The notes under the pieces: model-generated
Told to the model about the DNA's origin: nothing
The model's database searches: none
The model's input: the letters and a program-made list of their open reading frames with translations, nothing else
Translations under genes and position numbers: made by a program
Part shown: positions 1 to 7,462 of the stretch, piece after piece
Position numbering within the stretch: position 1 is the first letter of the stretch
Layout of the letters: each line of letters starts with the position of its first letter
Assembly: GCA_020852155.1 (NCBI GenBank)
Contig: JADZBJ010000132.1
Coordinates: forward strand, 1-16,129
Source: Saprospiraceae bacterium
GTDB taxonomy: Bacteria > Bacteroidota > Bacteroidia > Chitinophagales > Saprospiraceae
Length of the DNA stretch: 16,129 bases
Direction: 5' to 3'

Positions 1-597
1 GTCATCAACATAACTCCACTGATGAGCACTCAAATCGTATTGGTTTCGGCACAAAATGACGAATGCAATATCCCACTGACTGACCAGATACTGATTCTGG
101 TATATCCGCCGACAACAGTGCCGTTAATTGCTATACAAGGCAATACCCTGACTGCCGAAGGCGGTGCCTGGGCAACATACCAATGGCTGTTGAACGGAAC
201 GCCCATTCAGGATGCCAATAGCAGCAGTTTTACAGCGACACAATCCGGGGTGTACCAAGTCATCGTCAATGACGCCAATGGCTGCCCGGCACAATCTTCA
301 TCGTTGAACCTGACCGTTTCCGGTACGGATGCTTTGCCGGCATCTGTATTGAAATGCACTGTATCGCCCAATCCGGGATCAGGTATTTTCAACCTGAAAC
401 TGGATTTTAACAGCCAGCAATCCATCGAATGGAATGTATCGGACAGCAGCGAACGTCAGGTGCTTCGTTCTAAACAGCAGGGGCAGCAAATCAATGTGCC
501 GATAGACCTCAGCCACTTGCCACAAGGCAATTATTTTCTCACTATTCGCCTGGCTTCCGGCGAACAGTTCAGAAGGCAGTTAATTAAAACGAATTGA
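1..597 (+). CDS. C-terminal part of a T9SS-sorted secreted surface protein (5' end outside window)
   Basis: The frame is open from base 1 to a TGA at 595-597, so the gene starts upstream of the window and only its last 198 residues are seen. An Ig/PKD-like module lies at about visible residues 41-107 (YQWLLNG, then GVYQVIVNDANGC, typical of Bacteroidota adhesin-like repeats). The final ~80 residues form a type A T9SS C-terminal sorting domain: VSPNPGSG at its start, a central strand region, LPQGNYFLTI, and a basic end (RRQLIKTN). By family knowledge such domains direct export through the type IX system and are cleaved off when the protein is attached to the surface or released. The function of the missing N-terminal part cannot be told. 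An inverted repeat begins at the stop codon and may end the transcript. Confidence 0.85.
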   Translation, partial: VINITPLMSTQIVLVSAQNDECNIPLTDQILILVYPPTTVPLIAIQGNTLTAEGGAWATYQWLLNGTPIQDANSSSFTATQSGVYQVIVNDANGCPAQSSSLNLTVSGTDALPASVLKCTVSPNPGSGIFNLKLDFNSQQSIEWNVSDSSERQVLRSKQQGQQINVPIDLSHLPQGNYFLTIRLASGEQFRRQLIKTN

Positions 598-729
598 TTG
601 ATTCGATTGATCCGATTAAGTCCGATTGATTCGATTGATTCGATTTTGAATTACCTTTGAGGCCATTCCAGCATTGCACCGTTTTTTATAATCGGATCAA
701 TCGGACTTAATCGAATCAATCGAATCAAT
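597..729. repeat. 40-bp imperfect inverted repeat of GATTGATTC words between the T9SS gene and rpiB
   Basis: The left arm (597-636) and right arm (690-729) are reverse complements at 38 of 40 positions, and one of the two exceptions is a G-T pair. Each arm is made of iterated GATT/CGATT words with a shared AAGTCCGATTGAT core. The loop is 53 nt (637-689) and contains a TACCTTTG box. The left arm starts at the last base of the upstream stop codon, and the right arm ends 2 nt before the rpiB ATG. In RNA this would form a long hairpin able to end transcription of the upstream gene. That role is inferred, since the stem is not the usual GC stem followed by a U-run. Confidence 0.85.
652..659 (+). 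promoter_or_regulatory. Putative -7 promoter box for rpiB (TACCTTTG)
   Basis: TACCTTTG fits the Bacteroidota -7 consensus TAnnTTTG exactly and is identical to the box in front of rimP. It lies in the loop of the inverted repeat, about 73 nt before the rpiB ATG. The best -33 candidate is a TTG at 626-628 with a 23-nt spacer, longer than the usual 19-21, so the upstream half is weak. Confidence 0.45.
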
Positions 730-731
730 TT

Positions 732-1163
732 ATGAAAATTGCCATTGGATGCGACCATGCGGGTTATCCATACAAAGACGCTCTGATCGCCATGTTGCAG
801 GATCAGGGACACATGGTGCTTGACTTTGGCGCCAATTCCACTGAATCTGTTGATTATCCTGACTTTGCGCATGCCGTGGCCTCCTCTGTGGAATCAGGCC
901 AGGCTGAACGCGGTGTGTTGCTGTGCGGTTCCGGCAACGGCGTGGCTATAACGGCCAACAAACATCAGGGCATTCGCTGTGCCCTCTGCTGGACGGAAGA
1001 AATTGCTTCGCTGGCCCGCCAGCACAACGACGCCAATGTCATTGCGCTGCCCGCGCGTTTTGTACCTGAAATACTGGCTCAGGCAATGGTTCGTATTTTC
1101 CTGCAAACAGATTTTGAAGGCGGTCGCCACGGCCGTCGTGTGGATAAAATCGCCTGTGCCTGA
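732..1163 (+). CDS. rpiB: Ribose-5-phosphate isomerase B
   Basis: This 143-residue protein has the normal length for RpiB, the cytoplasmic enzyme interconverting ribose 5-phosphate and ribulose 5-phosphate in the pentose phosphate pathway. Visible signatures are MKIAIGCDHAGY at the N-terminus (phosphosugar-binding DHAG), GVLLCGSGNG at 61-70 with catalytic Cys65, HNDANV at 98-103 with the conserved His98, and GGRHGRRVDKI near the C-terminus. The LacAB/RpiB family also includes allose-phosphate and galactose-phosphate isomerases, but the single stand-alone gene favours RpiB. The ATG at 732 directly follows the inverted repeat and has no Shine-Dalgarno sequence, as is usual in this phylum. Only 15 nt separate it from the next gene, so the two are probably cotranscribed. 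Confidence 0.93.
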   Translation: MKIAIGCDHAGYPYKDALIAMLQDQGHMVLDFGANSTESVDYPDFAHAVASSVESGQAERGVLLCGSGNGVAITANKHQGIRCALCWTEEIASLARQHNDANVIALPARFVPEILAQAMVRIFLQTDFEGGRHGRRVDKIACA

Positions 1164-1178
1164 GGCAATGCTGTCGTC

Positions 1179-1943
1179 ATGAAACTGACCCTACTTGGCA
1201 CTGGAACATCACAAGGCGTACCTGTCATCGGTTGCGATTGTGCCGTATGCCAGTCGCCTGACCCGCGAGATCAGCGACTGCGAACTGCCGCGTTGATTTC
1301 AACCGACGATGGCCAGAACATTCTCATAGACGCCGGCCCTGATTTCAGGCAGCAAATGTTGCGCGAGAAAGTGCGTCGCCTCGATGCCATATTACTCACA
1401 CATGAACACAACGACCATGTGATCGGAATTGATGATGTGCGTCCGTTCAATTTTTCTTCCGGAAAGGCTATGTCGGTTTACGGTTTGCCTCGCGTGACGG
1501 GCGAACTGCGTAAGCGTTTCGACTATGTTTTTGCTGAACCCATTCCCGGATTACCGCGCATTGAATTAAAACCCATCGAAGCAGGCGATACGCTTCAGTT
1601 GGGCAGTTTGACCATAGAAGCCATCGGCGTGATGCACGGCCGATTGCCCATTCTAGGCTATCGCATTGGCGACCTGACTTATTTGACGGATGTAAAAACG
1701 GTATCCGACGAGGATTTTCAGCGCATTTACAAAACGAAATACCTGATCGTCAACGCCTTGCAATTCAAAGAGCATCCCACCCACATGAACCTGGACGAAG
1801 CCCTGCGTTTTATTGAAAAAATACAACCCGAACGGGCCTGGCTGATTCACATGAGCCATCATATCGGCCTGGCTGCCGACATGGAAAGCCGCCTGCCAAC
1901 GGGCGTTTCGCTGGCCTACGACGGGTTGGTGCTACATGCTTAA
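1179..1943 (+). CDS. PhnP-like metallo-beta-lactamase-fold hydrolase
   Basis: This 254-residue protein belongs to the metallo-beta-lactamase superfamily, PhnP/phosphoribosyl cyclic phosphodiesterase branch. It opens with MKLTLLGTGTSQGVPVIGC. A cysteine cluster, Cys19, Cys21 and Cys24, resembles the structural zinc site of PhnP. The metal-binding motif THEHNDH is at 74-80 (His75, His77, Asp79, His80), with further ligands His153 (GVMHG), Asp171 (YLTDV) and a C-terminal HMSHH at 224-228. These imply a dinuclear metal centre acting on a phosphodiester. There is no phn cluster here, so the substrate is unknown; the Bacteroidota members are usually annotated only as MBL-fold metallohydrolases. It probably forms an operon with rpiB, 15 nt upstream. 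Its TAA stop lies 4 nt from the stop codon of the convergent downstream gene. Confidence 0.88.
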   Translation: MKLTLLGTGTSQGVPVIGCDCAVCQSPDPRDQRLRTAALISTDDGQNILIDAGPDFRQQMLREKVRRLDAILLTHEHNDHVIGIDDVRPFNFSSGKAMSVYGLPRVTGELRKRFDYVFAEPIPGLPRIELKPIEAGDTLQLGSLTIEAIGVMHGRLPILGYRIGDLTYLTDVKTVSDEDFQRIYKTKYLIVNALQFKEHPTHMNLDEALRFIEKIQPERAWLIHMSHHIGLAADMESRLPTGVSLAYDGLVLHA

Positions 1944-1947
1944 ATAT

Positions 1948-3372
1948 TCACTTTGATTTTCGAACCTGTTGTAATAACCAGGCGCGCTCGGCCACGAGCG
2001 GCGTTTCCTGTATTTTTTTCTCTAACCTTTTTCGCGCATCGGAAGCGCCGGGCGGCAAGCGCAACAGTTTGCCGGTAAAGACAACCAGGTTTCGGTACAT
2101 TTCACGGTGGTAACCGATTTCACCATGACGCCGAATCCAGAGCAGGAAATTTTCGAGCAAAGATTCCAGCGCGTCGAAGGATTCTTGTTCGTAGTAAATT
2201 TTCAACAACATCCGTCGGCTTTCAAGTTTATACATCGGGTCGCTAAAACTCACATCGCGCAGTAGTTCCAGCGCATTGTCGTATTCGCCTTTTCTGAAAA
2301 AGTAAATGGCCCGATTATACAGGTAAATATTGTCGCGTTCATTCGCAGCCAGGTCATTGCGATATTGATCCAGAAAATTAGCCGCCTCTGCCCATTCGCC
2401 CAGTGCCAGGAAAGTCATCAGGACGTTGTTGTAGGTATATTTTGACAAAACGCCGCGATCATCATGCAGCACCCGGCGTTCGAGGCCCAGCAGGTAAAAT
2501 TCCAGGGTGCGGCGTATGGCGCTTCGGTCGCCAGCATTAATACGGCGTATGCCATGGTTGATCGCCAGCATGAGCAAGTTGCGCGCTTCGGAGGGCAACA
2601 CGATTCCGATATGTTGCGCCAGCAATTGCCGGTATGCTTCCATGTGTTCGCCGTCGTCCGGGTTGGCAAGCATGGCCTGACCAAGGCGATACATGGCAAT
2701 GGCCGGGCGCGTTTGGTCGGGCCTTCCCGGTATTTGGGCAAGCAACGGATCCAGGTCTTTTATCTGCTGTTTTTCCCGGCCCTGCGTGCGACTGTTGATG
2801 GATTGCTGTGCCTGTTCCATACATACCAGGCGGAGAAGTTGCCCGACATACCAGGCATCCAGTTCATTTCGAATATCAGAGAAGTGATCTTCCTGTTCGC
2901 GATGCGCTCTGGCGGCCCATTCGTATTGTTCCATGCCCAGCCGAAATGCGACAAACGGCTGTTCGATGCTTTGATAATCCGCGTTTTTCAACACCTCCTC
3001 CAATTGACCTTCTGCCAGGTGAAAATTCTTGGTCAGGCCCAGTTTTCGGGTGGCCCGGAGTAAAAGCCATTCGCGATACCCTTCTTCTTCCTGTAATTCC
3101 TGCCAAACAAGAAATTGTCGCAGCACATCCGTCAATGCGCTCATTTCATGCCGTAATTTGGGCAAAGCGCCCTTCCCGGAGGGGAAAACAACTGCAATTG
3201 CCCGTGTTGTGTCGGGTGCAATATTCGCTTCACGGCTTTGCATCAGGTAGTCAAACAAACGCAGCACCTCCGCTCGCTGGTTGAACGCCGGCGAGGCCAC
3301 CCACTCCCGCGCCGCCTTGAGTTGACGGCCATTCAGGGCATTAAAAATTTCGAGTAACGCAGAGGTTGTCAA
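1948..3372 (-). CDS. Unrecognised helical-repeat (TPR-like) protein of 474 residues
   Basis: I do not recognise a named family. The protein is almost wholly alpha-helical, soluble and rich in Leu, Arg and Glu, with no signal peptide or membrane segment. Regions at about 300-400 (EWAEAANFLDQYRNDL, then YLYNRAIYFFRKGEYDNALELL) look like degenerate TPR units, suggesting a protein-binding solenoid in the cytoplasm. The longest frame starts with TTG at 3370-3372, directly preceded by an in-frame TAA; the next in-frame Met is about residue 77. The N-terminal helices up to there look like genuine domain sequence, so I accept the TTG. The start codon touches the tandem repeat at 3373-3404. The gene lies downstream of the TonB receptor on the same strand, 134 nt away, and may be read from its transcript. 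It is convergent with the MBL gene. Confidence 0.75.
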   Translation of the reverse strand: MTTSALLEIFNALNGRQLKAAREWVASPAFNQRAEVLRLFDYLMQSREANIAPDTTRAIAVVFPSGKGALPKLRHEMSALTDVLRQFLVWQELQEEEGYREWLLLRATRKLGLTKNFHLAEGQLEEVLKNADYQSIEQPFVAFRLGMEQYEWAARAHREQEDHFSDIRNELDAWYVGQLLRLVCMEQAQQSINSRTQGREKQQIKDLDPLLAQIPGRPDQTRPAIAMYRLGQAMLANPDDGEHMEAYRQLLAQHIGIVLPSEARNLLMLAINHGIRRINAGDRSAIRRTLEFYLLGLERRVLHDDRGVLSKYTYNNVLMTFLALGEWAEAANFLDQYRNDLAANERDNIYLYNRAIYFFRKGEYDNALELLRDVSFSDPMYKLESRRMLLKIYYEQESFDALESLLENFLLWIRRHGEIGYHREMYRNLVVFTGKLLRLPPGASDARKRLEKKIQETPLVAERAWLLQQVRKSK

Positions 3373-3410
3373 TTATTTGTTGAATTGGTTATTTGTTGAA
3401 TTGGTTATTC
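3373..3410. repeat. Tandem 16-nt repeat TTATTTGTTGAATTGG
   Basis: Two exact copies of the 16-nt unit lie at 3373-3388 and 3389-3404, followed by a partial TTATTC. The unit adjoins the TTG start of the minus-strand gene ending at 1948. The same sequence, with one mismatch over about 26 nt, recurs in the inverted repeat at 12154-12238, so this is a dispersed family and not only local slippage. Confidence 0.85.
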
Positions 3411-3435
3411 GGGATTTGTTTTGACCTCATTATCA

Positions 3436-3500
3436 ACATCAAACCACATCAAACGGCGCGACAGCGCCAATCTAACAACATCAAACGGCGCGCCAGCGCT
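3436..3500. repeat. Duplicated ACATCAAACGGCGCG unit with GC mini-hairpins
   Basis: Two 23-nt copies at 3446-3468 and 3478-3500 match at 21 of 23 positions, with a 32-nt period; a third, partial ACATCAAAC copy starts at 3436. Each full copy ends in a small hairpin, GGCGC-GACA-GCGCC in the first and GGCGC-GCCA-GCGCT in the second. The block starts 6 nt beyond the TonB receptor stop codon on the minus-strand transcript, so it could serve as a double terminator or RNA-stabilising 3' structure. There is no clear U-run. Confidence 0.75.
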
Positions 3501-3506
3501 CCCCCC

Positions 3507-6203
3507 TCACCACTTCAAAGTATAGCGCAGCGACGGCAGCACGGGCAATAAAGTGTATTGAATGGCGCGGCCGCGAATACCACTACTGGCATCCACAAAC
3601 AAATAAAAAGGGTTTGCACGGTTGTAGGCATTATACACGCCGATTTGCGCTTCATGCCGGATGCGACCCGTTTTGTAATTAAAGTTGAGGGCAGCATCCA
3701 GTCGGTGGTAGTCCGGCAGGCGATAGCCGTTTACTTCAGTGTACAGAAACACATCGCGTTCGACTTCCCCTTCGGCGCTTTCATGCCGGTATTTTACGCC
3801 GGCCAGCGTGATCGGATTGCCTGTTGCAAAACTCCAGATCAGGTTGAAATCAAGCCAGTGACTGATTTTTTGCGAATAACTGATTTTGACATCATGGCGA
3901 CGGTCCAGGCGATACGGAAATGCCTTTCCTGAATTGAGGTCAGGAAACTGGCGCTCGCTTTTTGACAAGGTATAGGCCAGTTGGCCTTGTGCGCGGCCGC
4001 GTGTGCGTTCCAGCACAAATTCCAGGCCGCGGCTTCGGGCAATACCGCTACTGATGCGATCTTCCCAGCCAGTGGCGTCTTCGGCGCCACCTGAAGTCAG
4101 CGCGTCGTTGGAGGAGACAAAAGTCAAAATGCTGCTGAATTGCTTGTCGTAAGCCGTGATCTGCGTATTCCAGCCGTTTTTCCAGGTCCAACCCGTACCC
4201 AACGAATATTGCCAGGCTACTTCGGGCGGTACGCGATTGGTACTCGGCACCCAGAGTTCAAAAGGCAGGCTGACATTATAACTACCGACCTGGTGCAGGT
4301 ACTGGGCATTTTTATGCACACCCAGCCAAAAGTTCCACCCGCGTCTGCCGCTTCGCTGTACCCTGAAGCGCGGCAAAGCATACATGAATCGCGTTTTAAA
4401 CAAAGAAAACAAAGATGCATTGACGCCTGCTTCAATATTCCAGAAGCGATTGGGCGTCAATTCCATATCCACATAACTTTCTGTTTCACCGGCTTTCAGG
4501 TTGATATTCGTCAGCAATATTTCGATCAATGAATCAATAGCGCCGGGGCCGATACCGGGTTGCAGGAAGTTCACAGACATAACCCCCGGCTGAAAATCGT
4601 GTATCGTGTGCGACAGGCCTGTTCGAAGGTTCAGGCGATTTCTGAACGACCAGGTGACGTCGGTTTTTCCGGACCAGTCTTCGATCAGTGTTTGATACAA
4701 CTGGCCAAAGTTGGATATGATGCGCACTTTTCCCGTAGGGAATAATTCCTCCGAGCGGAATTGAAGACTGCTTCGATATAAAAAACGGCTATAACGAACG
4801 GTGGTATTAACGAACAGATTGGGTCGGGCAATGAAATTCCAGCGCAAGGCGGCGATCTTATTACCCCACCGGGTATTGATCGAACTGTTCTCGGTTAACA
4901 ACCCGAACGGGCTGTCATATCGCTGTTGATAGCTGTTGCCAAAACCGTCGCCGCCGGTATAGAGGCTGAGGTAAATACGATGGCGATCCGAAAATGCGTA
5001 ATTCCACTTGAAGTTAGCGTCGTAAAAACGATAGGCAATTTTGTCGCCCGTAAAATCCAGCAGATTTTCGCGGCCTTTCAACAGTTGAATCCAGGGGTCG
5101 AAATAGGTGAACCTGAAACCCAGCAAGGCAGAGCTGCGGTTGCGCACAATCGGGCCTTCGACGACGCCCGAACTGGCAAACAATCCGCCCGACACTTCGG
5201 CATGGTATTCCTGCAAATTGCCATCGCGCGTACGCACATCAATGACCGACGATGTTCGGCCACCGTATCGCGCCGGGAAATCGCCTTTCCACAATTTTGC
5301 ACTGTTGATCGTAGCAGGATTGTATATGGAAAAAAGCCCCAGGGCATGACTCGGACTATACACAGGCACGTCATCGAGCAGAAAAAGATTTTGATCGGCA
5401 TTGCCGCCGCGAACACTCAGGCTGCCCAGCCCGTCAACCCCCGTTTGAACGCCGCTTTGCAGGGCGGCAAAACGCAGCAAGTCAGGCTCGCCGCCGGGCG
5501 AAGGCATTTTATCAATTTTTTCCAGGCTTAATTCGCGCGGACTTTCAATATGCGGGCGTGGGATAGCCCTGTCAGCGGCGTCCGTAATGACGAGTTCGGG
5601 CAATACGGCATTCGGACGAAGGCGCACCCTCAAAAACCGATCACTTTCAAGATTGACCCGTACTGTATCGCTCAAGTAACCAATGTATGAAAACCGCAGT
5701 TGATGTTCGCCATCGAGCAGGCTCATGGTAAAAAAGCCGAATTCATTGGTCACTGTGCCCACATCCGGCTGGTTCATGACGCGCACCGTAGCGCCCAGCA
5801 GTCGCTCGCCGGTGGCCGCATCCATGACATACCCATTCAGGCTGTGGCGTATGTTTTTTTTGAACAAAACCACCTGCCCGTCCAGCGTTTTAATGCCAGC
5901 ATTGGAACAAGCGGCAATGCGCTGCACAATTTCAAGAAAATCGGCATTTTCAAACGCCCAGTCGCCGGGTTCGCACGCCACAAACAATCGGCTGTTGAAT
6001 ACAATATTCACGCCGGTTTGACGACTCAATTGCACCAGCGCATCAGCCGGCGGACAATGCAGACAGGTAAAACTGACCTGTTGGGGGAAAAGCGTTTGGG
6101 CCGATGAACGGCCTGAAAACAGCACCAGCAATGTACAAACCAGCGGCCCTGACAGGGCATGCGTGTACCAATGGCGGCAGGGTTGTTTCAGGCTGGAAAG
6201 CAT
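3507..6203 (-). CDS. TonB-dependent outer-membrane receptor with STN and carboxypeptidase-regulatory-like domains
   Basis: From the ATG at 6201-6203 the protein has 898 residues. The frame is open 55 codons further upstream, but that stretch translates a simple repeat and would overlap corA's upstream region, whereas this Met begins a signal peptide ending near SSAQ (residue 36). Domains in order: STN/secretin-TonB N-terminal domain (about 43-115), carboxypeptidase-D-regulatory-like beta-sandwich (about 121-196, LNGYVMDAATGERLLGATV), plug (about 200-330, with LSVRGGNADQNLFLLDDVPV), and a 22-strand-type barrel ending in SLRYTLKW with the expected terminal aromatic residue. It imports an unknown ligand across the outer membrane using TonB energy. 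There is no SusD-like partner, so polysaccharide import is less likely. An STN domain often signals to a FecR/sigma-factor pair, but none is present here. Confidence 0.9.
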   Translation of the reverse strand: MLSSLKQPCRHWYTHALSGPLVCTLLVLFSGRSSAQTLFPQQVSFTCLHCPPADALVQLSRQTGVNIVFNSRLFVACEPGDWAFENADFLEIVQRIAACSNAGIKTLDGQVVLFKKNIRHSLNGYVMDAATGERLLGATVRVMNQPDVGTVTNEFGFFTMSLLDGEHQLRFSYIGYLSDTVRVNLESDRFLRVRLRPNAVLPELVITDAADRAIPRPHIESPRELSLEKIDKMPSPGGEPDLLRFAALQSGVQTGVDGLGSLSVRGGNADQNLFLLDDVPVYSPSHALGLFSIYNPATINSAKLWKGDFPARYGGRTSSVIDVRTRDGNLQEYHAEVSGGLFASSGVVEGPIVRNRSSALLGFRFTYFDPWIQLLKGRENLLDFTGDKIAYRFYDANFKWNYAFSDRHRIYLSLYTGGDGFGNSYQQRYDSPFGLLTENSSINTRWGNKIAALRWNFIARPNLFVNTTVRYSRFLYRSSLQFRSEELFPTGKVRIISNFGQLYQTLIEDWSGKTDVTWSFRNRLNLRTGLSHTIHDFQPGVMSVNFLQPGIGPGAIDSLIEILLTNINLKAGETESYVDMELTPNRFWNIEAGVNASLFSLFKTRFMYALPRFRVQRSGRRGWNFWLGVHKNAQYLHQVGSYNVSLPFELWVPSTNRVPPEVAWQYSLGTGWTWKNGWNTQITAYDKQFSSILTFVSSNDALTSGGAEDATGWEDRISSGIARSRGLEFVLERTRGRAQGQLAYTLSKSERQFPDLNSGKAFPYRLDRRHDVKISYSQKISHWLDFNLIWSFATGNPITLAGVKYRHESAEGEVERDVFLYTEVNGYRLPDYHRLDAALNFNYKTGRIRHEAQIGVYNAYNRANPFYLFVDASSGIRGRAIQYTLLPVLPSLRYTLKW

Positions 6204-6216
6204 GGCGGCAAATATC

Positions 6217-6255
6217 GTGATAATGTGATGAAGTGTTGATGTGATAATGTGATGA
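6217..6255. repeat. Direct repeat GTGATAATGTGATGA upstream of the TonB receptor
   Basis: The 15-nt word lies at 6217-6231 and again, exactly, at 6241-6255, a 24-nt period, followed by more GATGATGCGATGC. On the minus strand it is read as HHHIITSTLHHII in the upstream extension of the receptor frame, which is low-complexity and argues against that extension being coding. The 6204-6426 spacer between the two divergent genes otherwise holds the corA promoter; I saw no convincing receptor promoter in it. Confidence 0.7.
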
Positions 6256-6354
6256 TGCGATGCTTTAACACATGCCTTATTTTGCAATAGATTGACATTT
6301 CTTTCCGGTAACAGATGCTTAACAGGAACGGACTTGCCCAAAATGCCGGGAATG

Positions 6355-6386
6355 CTTGGAAAGGCCAAAAAGCGACTCTACTTTTG
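6355..6386 (+). promoter_or_regulatory. Bacteroidota-type promoter for corA
   Basis: CTTG at 6355-6358 is followed after 20 nt by TACTTTTG at 6379-6386, a full match to the -7 box TAnnTTTG with the spacing normal for the phylum. Transcription would start near 6391-6393. That excludes the ATG at 6292 as corA's start from this promoter and supports the GTG at 6427. Confidence 0.6.
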
Positions 6387-6426
6387 CAGCCTCAAACGGC
6401 TTGATAGCCCAAAGACAGCATGGACA

Positions 6427-7377
6427 GTGATCCGTTATTATACTCGCGAAAAAAGAAGGCTCATAGAATTGAGCGATGCCGAACCGGGCTGCTGGGTACA
6501 CCTCACTCCGCCCTTCGCGCCTGACGAACTGGAAGACTTTGCTCGCCGGTTCGCCATTGATGCTGCATTCCTGACTGACTCCCTCGACCTCGACGAACGC
6601 GCCCGCTACGAACGCGACGAGGACGTGCGTTTTATCCTGATCAACACGCCGGTCAAAAACAAAAACTCTCAGACCGAAAATGAAGCCTATTTCATTACTG
6701 TGCCAATTGGCATTATCCTGACCATTGAGCACGTCATTACGGTTTCGGCTTTTGAAACGCCGGTTTTGCAGAAATTCCTCGACAATAACGTACGCCATTT
6801 CAACCCCGCCGATGAAAAACGATTTGTCCTGCAATTGCTCGAACAAAACGTATTTCACTTCCTTTCCTGCCTGAAAACCCTCAACCTGCGCCGTAATCGC
6901 GTTGAGAAAGAACTCATGAACAGCAGCCAAAACAGCGACTTGCGCTCGCTGCTGTCCATCGAAAAAAGTCTGGTTTATTTCGTTAATTCATTAAGTGCCA
7001 ATGAGTTATTGAAAATGAAAATGAAACGAACCGACTTTTTGCACATCAACGGTGATGAAGACCTGAGCGATCTTTTTGAAGACGCTATCATTGACAACTC
7101 TCAGGCCCTTTCAATGGCCAATGTCTACACGAACATCCTCAATGGCACGATGGATGCGTACGGCAGTATTATTTCCAACAACCTGAATCAGGTGATTCAC
7201 CGACTGACCATCATCACGGTCGTATTGATGGTGCCGACCCTGATCTCATCATTTTTCGGAATGAATATTCCAAATGGCATTCCGGAGCATCCGATTGCCT
7301 TTTACACGACCATAATCCTCACCGGACTGGGTACGGGACTGCTCTACTGGGTCATGCAGCGCCGAAAGATGCTCTGA
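6427..7377 (+). CDS. corA: CorA-family magnesium/cobalt transporter
   Basis: From the GTG at 6427 the protein has 316 residues, the usual CorA length, and begins MIRYYTREKRRL like family members. The longest frame begins at 6292, but its extra 45 residues are unlike CorA and precede the predicted transcription start. A cytoplasmic alpha/beta domain fills about 1-130, followed by the long stalk helix (about 130-258). Two C-terminal membrane helices follow (about 259-277 and 292-309), with the signature GMN at 278-280, here GMNIPNGIPE, in the periplasmic loop. By family knowledge it forms a homopentameric inner-membrane channel for Mg2+ (also Co2+ or Ni2+). It ends in a basic tail (MQRRKML). 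It is divergent from the TonB receptor and appears to be transcribed alone. Confidence 0.92.
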   Translation: MIRYYTREKRRLIELSDAEPGCWVHLTPPFAPDELEDFARRFAIDAAFLTDSLDLDERARYERDEDVRFILINTPVKNKNSQTENEAYFITVPIGIILTIEHVITVSAFETPVLQKFLDNNVRHFNPADEKRFVLQLLEQNVFHFLSCLKTLNLRRNRVEKELMNSSQNSDLRSLLSIEKSLVYFVNSLSANELLKMKMKRTDFLHINGDEDLSDLFEDAIIDNSQALSMANVYTNILNGTMDAYGSIISNNLNQVIHRLTIITVVLMVPTLISSFFGMNIPNGIPEHPIAFYTTIILTGLGTGLLYWVMQRRKML

Positions 7378-7411
7378 AACAACCCTTGCTGCGGTTTTTC
7401 CATCAGCATCG

Positions 7412-7443
7412 TTTGTCCGGGTGAAGGGTTCTGTTCATCTTTG
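7412..7443 (+). promoter_or_regulatory. Bacteroidota-type promoter for the transketolase operon
   Basis: TTTG at 7412-7415, a 20-nt spacer, then CATCTTTG at 7436-7443, one mismatch from TAnnTTTG. Transcription would begin about 7448-7450, 13-15 nt before the ATG at 7463. The longest frame's ATG at 7421 lies inside this promoter, which argues for the shorter start. Confidence 0.55.
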
Positions 7444-7462
7444 CGGACTTAGATTTTATAGC

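Noticed and set aside
2464..3063. 199-residue open frame on the plus strand opposite the helical-repeat gene
   Set aside because: It is antisense to a longer frame with coherent helical sequence, shows no family signature, and neighbouring frames in the same stretch are also open, as expected from composition.
4926..5531. 201-residue open frame opposite the TonB receptor
   Set aside because: The opposite strand encodes clear plug and barrel motifs here; the antisense product has no recognisable domain.
6204..6368. N-terminal extension of the TonB receptor
   Set aside because: The signal peptide begins at the internal Met (6201-6203); the extension translates a simple repeat and would overlap corA's upstream frame.
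7381..7430. AACCCTT/AAGGGTT pair between corA and tktC as a terminator
   Set aside because: Only 7 bp with a 36-nt loop that overlaps the tktC promoter, and no U-run after it.
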